A stretch of DNA of 64,000 nucleotides from Pedobacter changchengzhani (GTDB taxonomy: Bacteria; Bacteroidota; Bacteroidia; Sphingobacteriales; Sphingobacteriaceae), in contig NZ_SJCY01000004.1 in assembly GCF_004354365.1 (NCBI RefSeq), forward strand, positions 248,001 through 312,000. The letters are read 5' to 3'. Positions 36,669 through 46,256 of this stretch are shown here, piece by piece. Positions within the stretch are counted from its first letter, which is position 1. Each line of letters begins with the position of its first letter. Below the pieces are notes generated by a model. That model was not told the origin of the DNA, did no database searches, and saw only the letters and a program-made list of their open reading frames with translations. Position numbers and translations under genes: made by a program.

Positions 36669-38330
36669 ATGAGAAAAGCTTTTATTGCGATAGCCGCATT
36701 TTTAGTTGCACTTACTATTTTATTGGGCTTAACGTACACGCCACTGTGGTGGATTTCTATTTTCACGTTTCCGATTGTTATACTTGGTATTTACGATTTA
36801 ATTCAACCCAAACATAGTATTGTAAGAAACTACCCCGTTGTTGGTCGGTTGCGTTACCTAATGGAAGATATACGCCCTAAAGTTTATCAATACTTTGTAG
36901 AAAGTGATACCAACGGTACGCCATATAGCCGATTAAATAGATCGTTAATCTATCAGAGGGCCAAGCAAGAAAATGATACAATTCCTTTTGGAACCCAACT
37001 GAATGTTTACGATAATGGCTACGAATGGTTAAGCCACAGTATTGCTGCAATTTCTCATCACGAGCTAAATTTAGATCCTCGGGTACTTGTAGGTGGGCCA
37101 GATTGCAAGAAACCGTATGCTGCAAGCATTTATAACATTTCTGCAATGAGCTTTGGTTCTTTAAGCCAAAATGCAATTTTAGCTTTAAACGGTGGTGCCA
37201 AAATGGGTAATTTTGCGCATAACACTGGCGAAGGGGGCTTGAGTGATTACCACCGACAGCCAGGTGGAGATTTAATTTGGCAAATTGGTACGGGTTATTT
37301 TGGATGCCGAAATCAAGATGGAACTTTTAATCCTGATGCATTTGCAGAAAGAGCGAATACAGATCAAGTTAAAATGATCGAAATTAAATTGTCGCAAGGC
37401 GCAAAACCTGGTCACGGGGGGATGTTGCCCGCAAAAAAAGTAACGCCCGAAGTGGCACGAATTAGACTGGTGCCAGTTGGGAAAGATGTATTGTCTCCTC
37501 CATCGCACTCGGCGTTTAACAGCCCGATAACTTTATTAGAATATGTAAAAACATTAAGAGATCTTTCGGGTGGTAAACCCGTGGGTTTTAAATTGTGTAT
37601 CGGTCGGAAGTCTGAATTTTACTCCGTTTGTAAGGCCATGGTAGAGACTGGTATTTATCCTGATTTTATTACGGTTGATGGAGGCGAAGGTGGCACAGGT
37701 GCTTCTCCACAAGAATTTTCAAATTCAGTTGGTATGCCTTTAAGAGAAGGCGTTGCTTTTGTTTACGATGTGTTAAATGGTTTTGACCTTAAAAAGCATA
37801 TCAAAATTATTGCCGCCGGCAAAGTAGCTACTGGTTTCGATATTGTAAAAAATATTGCTTTAGGTGCCGATATGTGTAACGCTGCACGAGGAATGATGTT
37901 TGCTTTAGGTTGCATACAGGCGTTGGAGTGCAATAAAAATACTTGCCCAACTGGTGTTGCCACGCAAGACCCAAGTTTGATGAAAGGATTGGTGGTTGAG
38001 GATAAAACGGTAAGGGTAAAAAACTTTCACAATTTAACCGTGGCAAGTGCCGTAGAACTTTTAGGCGCCGCAGGTTTAAGAGAACCAAATCAGCTTACAC
38101 GAGCATATATTAGTAGAAGAGTAAGCCCAAATTTAATTCAGAGTTATTTAGAAAGCTATCCTTATATTCCTGCCGGAAGTTTATTACAAACACCGTATCC
38201 TTCGCGTTTTGAGTTAGGAATGGCACTGAGTACCTCAAAAAGCTTTGCACCAACAGATTATAAGGTTTCTGCGGTTGATTATGCACATGCAAATCCTTAC
38301 GCAGATAAAACTTTTGAGAACGAGAAATAA
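36669..38330 (+). CDS. FMN-binding glutamate-synthase-related protein
   Basis: 553 aa. Two N-terminal membrane segments (about 2-20 and 28-45), then the synthase/FMN TIM-barrel domain of GltB: NGGAKMGNFAHNTGEGGLS, PGHGGMLPAKKVTPEVARIR, DGGEGGTGASP, and the iron-sulphur cysteines in ALECNKNTCPTGVATQ. It lacks the glutaminase domain, so it is not a complete GltB. Membrane-anchored family members are common, with unproven function. Transcribed divergently from the YrdC-family gene. A MITE-like element starts 6 bp after the stop. Confidence 0.85.
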   Translation: MRKAFIAIAAFLVALTILLGLTYTPLWWISIFTFPIVILGIYDLIQPKHSIVRNYPVVGRLRYLMEDIRPKVYQYFVESDTNGTPYSRLNRSLIYQRAKQENDTIPFGTQLNVYDNGYEWLSHSIAAISHHELNLDPRVLVGGPDCKKPYAASIYNISAMSFGSLSQNAILALNGGAKMGNFAHNTGEGGLSDYHRQPGGDLIWQIGTGYFGCRNQDGTFNPDAFAERANTDQVKMIEIKLSQGAKPGHGGMLPAKKVTPEVARIRLVPVGKDVLSPPSHSAFNSPITLLEYVKTLRDLSGGKPVGFKLCIGRKSEFYSVCKAMVETGIYPDFITVDGGEGGTGASPQEFSNSVGMPLREGVAFVYDVLNGFDLKKHIKIIAAGKVATGFDIVKNIALGADMCNAARGMMFALGCIQALECNKNTCPTGVATQDPSLMKGLVVEDKTVRVKNFHNLTVASAVELLGAAGLREPNQLTRAYISRRVSPNLIQSYLESYPYIPAGSLLQTPYPSRFELGMALSTSKSFAPTDYKVSAVDYAHANPYADKTFENEK

Positions 38331-38336
38331 AAAAAA

Positions 38337-38546
38337 GAGGCTATCTCAAAATTCATTTTGATGATTTGTTAGAAGAATAATATTTTGCAAAGTCGTCATT
38401 CCCGTGAAGACGGGAATCTTAAAGCGATAGAAAGGCTATGAATTATTGCCTAAAAAGCATTAGGATGCCCAGTCAAGCTGAGCATGACGAAACCGCCAAA
38501 TTTAATTCTTTTATATTTTCTGAATTTTTAATTTTGAGACAGCCTC
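38337..38546. mobile_element. 210-bp MITE-like element, copy 2
   Basis: Ends GAGGCTATCTCAAAA (38337-38351) and TTTTGAGACAGCCTC (38532-38546), one mismatch between arms. The interior parallels copy 1. It fills the gap between two convergent genes and probably doubles as a transcription stop. Confidence 0.8.
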
Positions 38547-38563
38547 TTTTTTTGTTGGAATTT

Positions 38564-39763
38564 TTACAACACCCGACCAGGATATTCCTTTAACGCTTTT
38601 TCAAGGCAATCCATTGCAGTATTCAAATCATCTGTATTCAAAACATAGGCCATCCTAACTTCGTTTTTTCCAAAACCAGGTGTCGAATAAAATCCTGTAG
38701 CAGGCGCCATCATAACGGTTTGGTTGTTGTAGTCAAAATCTTCCAATATCCATTGGCAAAATTTGTCGGCATCATCAATTGGGAATTTCGCTACAACATA
38801 AAAAGCACCACCTGGATTAGGACAGAAAACACCTTCAATTTTATTTAATCTATTTACCAACGTATCTCTACGTAAAGTATATTCCTTATTTACCTTTTCA
38901 AAATAAGAGTCTGGCGTGTCAACTGCAGCGGCGCCAGCAATTTGCTCAACCATACCAGGACTTAAACGCGCTTGCGCAAATTTTAATCCTGCAGCAATAA
39001 CCGATGCATTTTTAGTAATTAAACAGCCTAAACGTGCGCCGCAAGCACTATACCTCTTAGAAACCGTATCCATAATAACAACGTTTTCATCCAGTCCATC
39101 TAAATACATTGGTGAGATAAATTCACGGCCATCATAACAGAATTCTCTATATGCTTCATCAGAAAACAGAAACAAGTCGTATTTTAAACAAAGTGTTTTT
39201 AATGCTTCTAATTCTGCTCTCGAGTATAAATAACCTGTTGGATTATTGGGATTGCAAATAATGATTGCTTTCGTTTTCTCCGTAATAAGTTTTTCAAATT
39301 CGGCAATTGGGGGCAATGCGAAACCATTCTCTATAAACGACAAAATTGGTTTTACCACTACATTACTCATACAGGCAAAGCCATTATAATTTGCGTAAAA
39401 TGGTTCTGGAATAATAATTTCATCACCTTCATTTACGCAGGTTTGCATGGCAATCGTAATTGCTTCAGATCCGCCAACGGTAACTAAAATATTTTCTGGC
39501 TTAATGTTATAACCTAGTTTGTTGTAGTATTCAGTTAGTTTTGTTCTGTATGCCAACGTACCTTCAGAAGGTGTATATGCCCAAACATTAAAATCAATGT
39601 TTTTTATAGCATTTAACATCCCTTCGGGTGTTTCTATATCGGGCTGACCAATGTTTAAATGAAAAACCTTTTTACCGGCTAATTTTGCTTGATCTGCAAA
39701 TGGAGTTAACTTTCTTATTGGAGATGCAGGCATTTCCAACCCTTTTAATGAAATTTTTGGCAT
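38564..39763 (-). CDS. PLP-dependent class I aminotransferase (aspartate/aromatic type)
   Basis: 399 aa fold-type I aminotransferase. PLP-contact blocks: TVGGSEAI near the phosphate site, NPNNPTGYLYSR, FSDEAYREF, and the Schiff-base Lys in DTVSKRYSACGARLG. The family moves amino groups from Asp or aromatic amino acids to 2-oxoglutarate. Given the nearby aromatic genes, a role in the last step of Phe/Tyr synthesis is possible but not shown. A TATTTTTG box ends 4 nt before the ATG. Confidence 0.85.
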   Translation of the reverse strand: MPKISLKGLEMPASPIRKLTPFADQAKLAGKKVFHLNIGQPDIETPEGMLNAIKNIDFNVWAYTPSEGTLAYRTKLTEYYNKLGYNIKPENILVTVGGSEAITIAMQTCVNEGDEIIIPEPFYANYNGFACMSNVVVKPILSFIENGFALPPIAEFEKLITEKTKAIIICNPNNPTGYLYSRAELEALKTLCLKYDLFLFSDEAYREFCYDGREFISPMYLDGLDENVVIMDTVSKRYSACGARLGCLITKNASVIAAGLKFAQARLSPGMVEQIAGAAAVDTPDSYFEKVNKEYTLRRDTLVNRLNKIEGVFCPNPGGAFYVVAKFPIDDADKFCQWILEDFDYNNQTVMMAPATGFYSTPGFGKNEVRMAYVLNTDDLNTAMDCLEKALKEYPGRVL

Positions 39764-39767
39764 GGTT

Positions 39768-39775
39768 CAAAAATA
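39768..39775 (-). promoter_or_regulatory. -7 box before the aminotransferase gene
   Basis: TATTTTTG on the minus strand, 4 nt from the ATG, predicting a leaderless transcript. It partly overlaps the T-run of the upstream gene's terminator, so chance cannot be excluded. Confidence 0.35.
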
Positions 39776-39805
39776 AAAAAAAAGTCCCGAAAATATCGAG
39801 ACTTT
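39773..39805 (-). terminator. Terminator after the DUF1573 gene
   Basis: On the minus strand AAAGTCTCGA, loop TATTT, TCGGGACTTT and a long T-run; ten positions with one mismatch. Confidence 0.75.
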
Positions 39806-39826
39806 AATGTGTTATGTTTTTAAAAA

Positions 39827-40222
39827 TTACTTAGATGCTGGTGCAACAGTTTCGCCTTTAATATAAAGCACTTTTACTGGCGTTTTAGCATTCGATGAGA
39901 TGGTAACAGTTTTTGTAAACGGCATTGGGCTTCCTGCAGGGTTAAAAGTTACAGAAATAATTCCTGTGTCACCTTTTTTCAACGGAACAGTAGTGTATTT
40001 TGGAACAGTACAACCGCAACTACCTTCAACTTTTGTAATAATTAATGGCTCTTCACCTTGGTTTGTGTATTTAAAATCGAACGAAACAGGCTTGCCAAGT
40101 ACAACTTTACCAAAATCATGGGTTTCTTCGGCGAATTTAAATTCAGCGGGTTTAGCAGTTTGTGCATTTGCAACAAAACCAAAACCTAAAACGATAGCGA
40201 ATAATACTAATACTTTTTTCAT
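39827..40222 (-). CDS. Exported DUF1573 protein
   Basis: 131 aa with a signal peptide (KKVLVLFAIVLGFGFVANAQ) and a single DUF1573 Ig-like domain: EFKFAEETHDFGKVVLGKPVSFDF, EGSCGCTVPKYTTVPLKKGDTG, ISVTFNPAGSPMPFTKTV. The CGCT cysteines are typical. Abundant in Bacteroidetes periplasm or cell surface, function unknown. Monocistronic with its own terminator. Confidence 0.88.
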   Translation of the reverse strand: MKKVLVLFAIVLGFGFVANAQTAKPAEFKFAEETHDFGKVVLGKPVSFDFKYTNQGEEPLIITKVEGSCGCTVPKYTTVPLKKGDTGIISVTFNPAGSPMPFTKTVTISSNAKTPVKVLYIKGETVAPASK

Positions 40223-40362
40223 GTGTGTGGGTATAAATTATAACGTTTAATTATATAGAACAAATTTAACTATTTCATTGTAAAACAAAAACTATTCCAA
40301 TTTTATTTTATTAACGATATTATATTTTACAATTCTATTTAAAGCAAAATTTTTATTTTGTC

Positions 40363-40370
40363 TATATTTG
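40363..40370 (+). promoter_or_regulatory. -7 box before the fused E1 dehydrogenase gene
   Basis: TATATTTG, 22 nt before the ATG. No clear -33 box at the usual spacing. Confidence 0.4.
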
Positions 40371-40392
40371 CAACAACCAATATTTAAAAAGC

Positions 40393-42813
40393 ATGCAGAA
40401 TGAAAAATTTGATAACAACTCCATTGATGCTTCTGAACTTAGTTTTAACGATTTCAAATCTATTGTAATAAGCGATTATACAGTTGCTTACCAAAGTAGG
40501 CAAGCTAGTGTTTTGGGCAGGAGGGAAGTGTTAACAGGTAAAGCCAAATTCGGTATTTTTGGTGATGGGAAGGAAGTGCCACAAATTGCGATGGCCAAAG
40601 CTTTTAAAAAAGGAGATTGGCGATCGGGTTATTACCGCGATCAAACTTTTGCTTTTGCAACTGGCATATCGACTATTAAAGAGTTTTTCGCTCAATTGTA
40701 TGCAAATCCTGCGCCTGATGCGGATCCGTTTTCTGGTGGTAGGCAAATGAATTGTCATTTTGCAACAAAATCTATTAACGAAGATGGAAGTTGGAATGAT
40801 TTAACGCAAATTAAAAACTGTTCTTCAGATATTTCTCCAACTGGTGGTCAAATGGCTCGTTTGGTAGGTTTGGCTTATGCTTCAAAATTATTTAGAGAAA
40901 ATAAGGAATTAGATTATTTAAAGCACTTTTCTGTTAATGGAGATGAGGTAGCTTTTGGTACTATTGGCAATGCTTCTACATCCGAAGGTGTTTTTTTCGA
41001 AGCCATAAACGCTGCGGGTGTGTTGCAAATTCCAATGGCTGTTTCTGTTTGGGATGATGCTTACGGCATTTCTGTACCGGCAAAGTATCAAACTACAAAG
41101 GAAGATATTTCAGAAATATTAAAGGGTTTTCAGCGTGATGAAAATAATGCTGGCTATGAAATTTATAAAGTTAAGGGTTGGGATTATCCATCGCTTTGCG
41201 AAGTTTATGAAAAAGCAATTAATGTTTGTAGAGATGAACATGTACCTGTTTTAATCCACGTAACCGAGCTTACTCAACCTCAAGGTCATTCAACTTCTGG
41301 CTCTCACGAGCGCTATAAATCTAAAGATAGATTAACTTGGGAAGCAGAACATGATTGTATTTTGAAGATGAGAACGTGGATGCTGGAATCTGCAATTGTA
41401 TCAGAAGAGGAAATTATAGAATTAGAAAAAAGTTCAAAGATTATTGTTCGCAATGCGCAAAAAGAAGCATGGAATGAATTTTTAGACAGTATTAAACAGG
41501 AACAAAAATTAGTTGTAGATTTTATTTATGATTTGGCGAAACATCAACCCGAACTTAAAAAAATAGGCGATCAATTGGCTTCTACCGCAGATGCGCAACG
41601 TAAAGAAGTTTTTACTGCCGCTCGAAAAGCAATTCGTTTATCAGCTAATTTTGATAGTAAGGAAAGAAATAATTTTCTACATTGGTATAAAAATCAATCT
41701 GAATTAAATTTTGATCGATACAATTCTAAATTATTTACAGATGGAAAAGAATCTCCATTAAAGGTAAAAATTATTGATGCCGAATACGATCAACTTTCTA
41801 AAATGGTTGATGGTAGGGAGATTTTAAATGCTTGTTTCGATAATAATTTTAACAGAGATCCTCGGTTGGTAGCAATTGGGGAAGATTTAGGCAATATTGG
41901 CGATGTAAACCAAGGTTTTGCAGGTTTGCAGGCAAAATATGGTGAAATAAGAATTACCGATACTGGCATTAGAGAAATGACCATTATGGGGCAGGGTATT
42001 GGGATGGCAATGAGGGGTTTAAAACCTATTGCAGAAATTCAGTACTTAGATTATTTAATTTTCGCGCTAAATGTTTTAAGTGATGATTTATCGACTTTAT
42101 CATACCGTACAAAAGGAATTCAGAAAGCACCAGTTATTGTTCGTACCCGCGGACATAGATTAGAGGGGATTTGGCACTCTGGGTCTCCAATTGGAATGTT
42201 GTTAGGGTCGTTGCGAGGGATGCATATTTGTGTACCAAGAGACATGACGCAGGCTGCAGGAATGTACAATACTTTATTTAGAGGTGATGAACCTGCGGTG
42301 GTTATAGAGTGTTTAAATGGTTATCGTTTAAAAGAAAAATTACCAATTAATGTTGGCGAGTTTACGGTTCCGTTAGGCATTGCAGAAGTTTTACAAGAAG
42401 GTACGGATATTACAGTGGTTTCCTACGGTTCTACGTTAAGGGTGGTAGAAGAAGCTGCCGAGGAATTGATTTCGATGGGTATTTCTCTCGAAATTATAGA
42501 TACCCAAACGCTGTTGCCATTTGATACCACGAAAGTTTGTGCTTCATCCTTAAGCAAAACGAATAAATTACTTATCGTGGATGAAGATGTTCCAGGTGGT
42601 GCTTCGGCCTATATTTTGCAGAAAATTGTAGAGGAGCAAAAAGGATATCTTTTGTTAGATGGACAACCGAAAACATTAACATCAAAAGCACATCGTACAC
42701 CTTTTGGTTCGGATGGTGATTATTTTACCAAGCCATCTGTTGATGATGTTATAGAAGCAGTTTATGCAATGATGAATGAAGCAAACCCAGAAAAGTTTCC
42801 TAAATTGTTTTAA
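40393..42813 (+). CDS. Fused alpha/beta E1 of a 2-oxoacid (branched-chain type) dehydrogenase
   Basis: 806 aa thiamine-diphosphate enzyme. Residues about 30-430 equal the E1 alpha subunit (RDQTFAFATGI, then the ThDP motif around GDEVAFGTIGNASTSEG...NAAG), and about 450-806 the beta subunit (GEDLGNIGDVNQGFAGLQ, TGIREMTIMGQGIGMAMRGLKPIAEIQYLDY). The fused form is typical of Bacteroidetes and decarboxylates branched-chain 2-oxoacids or pyruvate before the E2 lipoyl enzyme. E2 and E3 are not in the window. Note the absence of a break between domains. Confidence 0.88.
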   Translation: MQNEKFDNNSIDASELSFNDFKSIVISDYTVAYQSRQASVLGRREVLTGKAKFGIFGDGKEVPQIAMAKAFKKGDWRSGYYRDQTFAFATGISTIKEFFAQLYANPAPDADPFSGGRQMNCHFATKSINEDGSWNDLTQIKNCSSDISPTGGQMARLVGLAYASKLFRENKELDYLKHFSVNGDEVAFGTIGNASTSEGVFFEAINAAGVLQIPMAVSVWDDAYGISVPAKYQTTKEDISEILKGFQRDENNAGYEIYKVKGWDYPSLCEVYEKAINVCRDEHVPVLIHVTELTQPQGHSTSGSHERYKSKDRLTWEAEHDCILKMRTWMLESAIVSEEEIIELEKSSKIIVRNAQKEAWNEFLDSIKQEQKLVVDFIYDLAKHQPELKKIGDQLASTADAQRKEVFTAARKAIRLSANFDSKERNNFLHWYKNQSELNFDRYNSKLFTDGKESPLKVKIIDAEYDQLSKMVDGREILNACFDNNFNRDPRLVAIGEDLGNIGDVNQGFAGLQAKYGEIRITDTGIREMTIMGQGIGMAMRGLKPIAEIQYLDYLIFALNVLSDDLSTLSYRTKGIQKAPVIVRTRGHRLEGIWHSGSPIGMLLGSLRGMHICVPRDMTQAAGMYNTLFRGDEPAVVIECLNGYRLKEKLPINVGEFTVPLGIAEVLQEGTDITVVSYGSTLRVVEEAAEELISMGISLEIIDTQTLLPFDTTKVCASSLSKTNKLLIVDEDVPGGASAYILQKIVEEQKGYLLLDGQPKTLTSKAHRTPFGSDGDYFTKPSVDDVIEAVYAMMNEANPEKFPKLF

Positions 42814-42964
42814 CTAAAACCTTTTTTGAATAATAGTTATTGCGCTAATTTGGTTTAGTAGTATTTTTTGGTTTTTACATCCATTTTCGAGTGTTTTCGA
42901 TTGAAGTGCTATGGGATACGAAATTTTTTATTTAATCCGTTAGTGGAATTTAGAGATTTCTTTG

Positions 42965-43723
42965 CTATTTCTGTAAAAAAGAATTTATACTGTCTTCTGT
43001 CTGATCTGCATCGGCTTCGCTTTGATTTTTCTTAAGTTTATTAATCAAAAGGTTTTTAAATTTTGAATTCTGACTGGCGCTAAGAATAATCAAGTCTGTA
43101 CATAATCTGAAAACGATAATCATAAATGCAGCAGCAATAGAACCTTTGATTAGCATCATAAAAAATACGGCGATAATGGTTACGAATTGCTGTATAAAAA
43201 TGCGAACATAAGGTTGCATAAACAGTTTTGAAACTGTTGCTTCCTTATAAATGCCGGGTAAAAAGAAATCCTTTAAAGTGATAGCCACATTACTAAACAC
43301 TAGTGCGAGAAAGGCCATTAAAACATCATGCTGAGCGAGCAAATAAGCGTAGTTGCCAAAAACATTAAATGGTGTACTACCTTTTGGCAGGATATCACTT
43401 ATCATCAAAAAAATGAAAACCGACTGTATAAAAATGAAAAAGAAATAGTGGAAAATAAAGAAAGGAATTGCCGCAAAGCCAGTTATTGTATTGCCTGGGG
43501 TAGGCGTATCAAACCTTTGTGCGTTGCTGTAGAAAAGTACAATTAACATTTTGAAAACATGTATTACGCCAATGATAATTGTTTCTAGAAAATAAGCAAC
43601 AACCACTACTTCGGGTTTCCACCCAAAATGAAAAACGCCAACCAGCATCACTATGGCATTTAACCAGATAAAAATGTTTTTGAAGCTGGGAATGAATGCC
43701 TGCAATAAACTATTTTTCATCAA
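42965..43723 (-). CDS. DUF6498-type integral membrane protein
   Basis: 252 aa with about six membrane helices (FIWLNAIVMLVGVFHFGW, VVVAYFLETIIIGVIHVFKM, FFIFHYFFFIFIQSVFIF, YLLAQHDVLMAFLALVFSN and a C-terminal pair) and a charged tail. The block KPEVVVVAYFLETIIIG is typical of DUF6498. No function known. Convergent with the E1 gene; 39 bp upstream is the DUF1684 gene on the same strand. Confidence 0.75.
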   Translation of the reverse strand: MMKNSLLQAFIPSFKNIFIWLNAIVMLVGVFHFGWKPEVVVVAYFLETIIIGVIHVFKMLIVLFYSNAQRFDTPTPGNTITGFAAIPFFIFHYFFFIFIQSVFIFLMISDILPKGSTPFNVFGNYAYLLAQHDVLMAFLALVFSNVAITLKDFFLPGIYKEATVSKLFMQPYVRIFIQQFVTIIAVFFMMLIKGSIAAAFMIIVFRLCTDLIILSASQNSKFKNLLINKLKKNQSEADADQTEDSINSFLQK

Positions 43724-43762
43724 TTTATACTTTAAAATAAGTTATTAAATAATTGTCGATTT

Positions 43763-44362
43763 TTAATGTTTCTTTCCGCCTGTATAAATTTTCTCGCCAG
43801 CTGTAATGCTCATTTGTAAATTATTATCTTCAGGCGGAGCCGGACAATTATAGCCGCCACCGTAAGCACAGTAGGGGTTGTAAGCTTTATTAAAATCAAT
43901 CTCAATTTTGTCGTTCTTAATTTCTTTTTCACTTAAATCAATATACCGGCCACCACCATAAGTTTCATTGCCATTTGTTTGATCGGTAAATGGTAAAAAC
44001 AATAAATTTTTATACATTGGATTATTTGCCAATGCCACGCTCTTATATAAAGTCATGGTTATTGGCTGATCATTTAAAATAAAGTTTATCAACGCGCAAC
44101 GATAAAAATTTTTACTCGTACCATTGTAAGTTGGCATTTTAAAAACTTTTTTGTTTTGTAAAATTTGCACTTTTGCAGAAACCTTATAGGTGCTATCAGC
44201 ATCAAAAAAATTTAAATGTTGAAGATCTTTTTGTTTCAGGGGAGAATTATCCTCTTTTAGAAACGCCGCTTTGTATTCGGTTCTATGTTGTTCAATTTCA
44301 GCTTTAAAAGTTTGAGCAGTTGCTGAGGATGTGATTAATAATAAGATAATGATAAATTTCAT
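43763..44362 (-). CDS. Exported DUF1684 protein
   Basis: Start at 44362 gives a signal peptide (KFIIILLLITSSATAQT) and 199 aa. DUF1684 blocks are clear: LFLPFTDQTNGNETYGGGRYIDL and DFNKAYNPYCAYGGGYNCPAPPEDN. The family is widespread and uncharacterised. An upstream in-frame ATG at 44386 is less likely because it would lengthen the signal peptide. Confidence 0.85.
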   Translation of the reverse strand: MKFIIILLLITSSATAQTFKAEIEQHRTEYKAAFLKEDNSPLKQKDLQHLNFFDADSTYKVSAKVQILQNKKVFKMPTYNGTSKNFYRCALINFILNDQPITMTLYKSVALANNPMYKNLLFLPFTDQTNGNETYGGGRYIDLSEKEIKNDKIEIDFNKAYNPYCAYGGGYNCPAPPEDNNLQMSITAGEKIYTGGKKH

Positions 44363-44392
44363 AACATATAATTTAGCCAAGTGCAAATAAAA

Positions 44393-44962
44393 CTATGATG
44401 AAGGTAATACTTTAGATGGAATGTTGGTTGCGCTAATTTCCCTGGGCCAATTAGCTCTAAATGCCTTTACGATGTAAAATAGCGAAAATGCAACTACGCA
44501 TAATTTAATTACAACCATTGCCGAAGCGGAAAAAGCACCGATAAAACTAAGCGAAAAAATAATTGCTGCAATAATTAAAACCACTAAAATATGCTCCAAT
44601 ACAAATTTCCAAATAGGTTTGCCTGCATAAAATTTACAGTTTGGGTTTTGTTGGCTTACATTTAAGGCTAAATTTTTTATAAATTCATTATATTCAATCG
44701 CCTTATCTTCAAAATTTGCAAACGATACATAGCTTACAGAAGAGATTTTCATTTTTGAAGGTGGATTAAGAAAATCCATTTCGCAAACATAATTGTTGGT
44801 TTTCATCCGAGTTGGAAAATAAAATAACCGAACTGATTTTAAGTTTTGATATACACAAAGTGATTCATGAATACCATCGTAACTTATAGTTAATCCCTCT
44901 GAATTTGTTTTCCAGGTTTCGGGTTGTGTTAAAACACTTCGTCTAAAAGTAAAACTTGCCAT
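44393..44962 (-). CDS. Hypothetical membrane protein, 189 aa
   Basis: Not recognised. The first ~115 residues are soluble and beta-rich, PH-like in feel (SFTFRRSVLTQPETWKTNSEGLTISYDG). Two membrane helices follow (about 121-143, FVLEHILVVLIIAAIIFSLS, and 146-168). The C-terminus is short and basic. Same strand as the DUF1684 and DUF6498 genes, so possibly one transcript. Confidence 0.6.
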   Translation of the reverse strand: MASFTFRRSVLTQPETWKTNSEGLTISYDGIHESLCVYQNLKSVRLFYFPTRMKTNNYVCEMDFLNPPSKMKISSVSYVSFANFEDKAIEYNEFIKNLALNVSQQNPNCKFYAGKPIWKFVLEHILVVLIIAAIIFSLSFIGAFSASAMVVIKLCVVAFSLFYIVKAFRANWPREISATNIPSKVLPSS

Positions 44963-45056
44963 TTATCATTTCTTTTAATGTAAAATTCGGCAAAATTATT
45001 TACCATAGAAATACCTTAAAATACTGATTTTTTAGGCAACTATTTTTTTGCAAATA

Positions 45057-46154
45057 CTATAATCGATTGCTTCTTTGTCTCAATAAATGATCGGCTACCA
45101 CCAATGCGGCCATTGCTTCTACAATAATAACGGCTCTTGGTACAACACAGGGATCGTGCCTACCTTTTCCCTTAATTTCTGCGGCCTCGCCCAACGAATT
45201 TATAGTTTGTTGATTGTGCATAATTGTAGCAACTGGCTTAAAGGCGGTTGTAAACGTAATGTCCATTCCGTTTGAAATGCCTCCTAAAATGCCCCCTGCA
45301 AAGTTTGTGGTTGTTTTAAAATTATTTTCATCCATCGCTTTTGGCTGTGGAATATCGTTATGTTGCGAACCTAATAATTCGCTACCAGCAAAGCCAGAGC
45401 CATACTCAAAGCCATGCACAGCATTTATACTTAGCATTGCCTTGCCTAAATCGGCATGTAATTTATCAAAAACAGGCTCTCCTAAACCAGCCGGACAACC
45501 CTTGACAATACAGCTAATTTTTCCACCTATGGTATCGCCATCTTTACGAACATTATCTATAAACTCAATCATTTCATCAGCAGATTGTGGATCTGCACAG
45601 CGTACAATATTTTGTTCTCTAATGTTTAGCAAAGCGGATAAATCATTAATTTGCAATTCAGGTGCATTTATTTTGCCTACTGAAGTTACATGGGCAAAAA
45701 TTTCAATGCCCTGTTGTTTCAAAAATAATTTGGCGATTGCGCCAGATGCTACTCGTGCTGCAGTTTCTCTTGCAGATGATCTTCCGCCTCCACGATGATC
45801 GCGAATGCCATATTTTGCATCATATACATAATCTGCATGACTTGGGCGATACACATTTACATTATGGCCGTAATCCTTCGATCGCTGATCCTCATTCGGG
45901 ATAAGTAATGAAATAGGCGTGCCCGTACTTTTCCCTTCGAAAATACCTGACAAAATTTGTACGGTATCACTTTCTTTTCTCTGCGTGGTAATTTTTGATT
46001 GCCCTGGTCTCCGTTTATCCAATTCCGACTGAATAAATTTCATGTCGATATCCAAATTTGCCGGACAGCCATCGATAATTACACCAATGGCTACGCCGTG
46101 AGATTCGCCAAATGTGGTTATGCGAAATAATTGTCCGAATGAGTTACCTGCCAT
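45057..46154 (-). CDS. aroC: Chorismate synthase
   Basis: Last step of the shikimate pathway, converting EPSP to chorismate with reduced FMN as cofactor. 365 aa. Signatures: [33 protein letters not shown], the [25 protein letters not shown] block, and [15 protein letters not shown]. Last gene of the minus-strand aromatic cluster; 102 bp after aroA, the gap containing a short GAGTTATGAG repeat. Confidence 0.97.
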   Translation of the reverse strand: MAGNSFGQLFRITTFGESHGVAIGVIIDGCPANLDIDMKFIQSELDKRRPGQSKITTQRKESDTVQILSGIFEGKSTGTPISLLIPNEDQRSKDYGHNVNVYRPSHADYVYDAKYGIRDHRGGGRSSARETAARVASGAIAKLFLKQQGIEIFAHVTSVGKINAPELQINDLSALLNIREQNIVRCADPQSADEMIEFIDNVRKDGDTIGGKISCIVKGCPAGLGEPVFDKLHADLGKAMLSINAVHGFEYGSGFAGSELLGSQHNDIPQPKAMDENNFKTTTNFAGGILGGISNGMDITFTTAFKPVATIMHNQQTINSLGEAAEIKGKGRHDPCVVPRAVIIVEAMAALVVADHLLRQRSNRL

Positions 46155-46158
46155 TTTT

Positions 46159-46190
46159 GAGTTATGAGTTATGAGTGCTGAGTGATGAGT
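46159..46190. repeat. GAGTTATGAGT short repeat before aroC
   Basis: Four imperfect units of GAGTTATGAGTG; same family as 934-1016. Confidence 0.5.
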
Positions 46191-46256
46191 TTTTATTGAG
46201 TATCATCATTTCCACGCCTCGTCTTAAAGTATATTTATTCGTTGCTCTTTGTTTCT

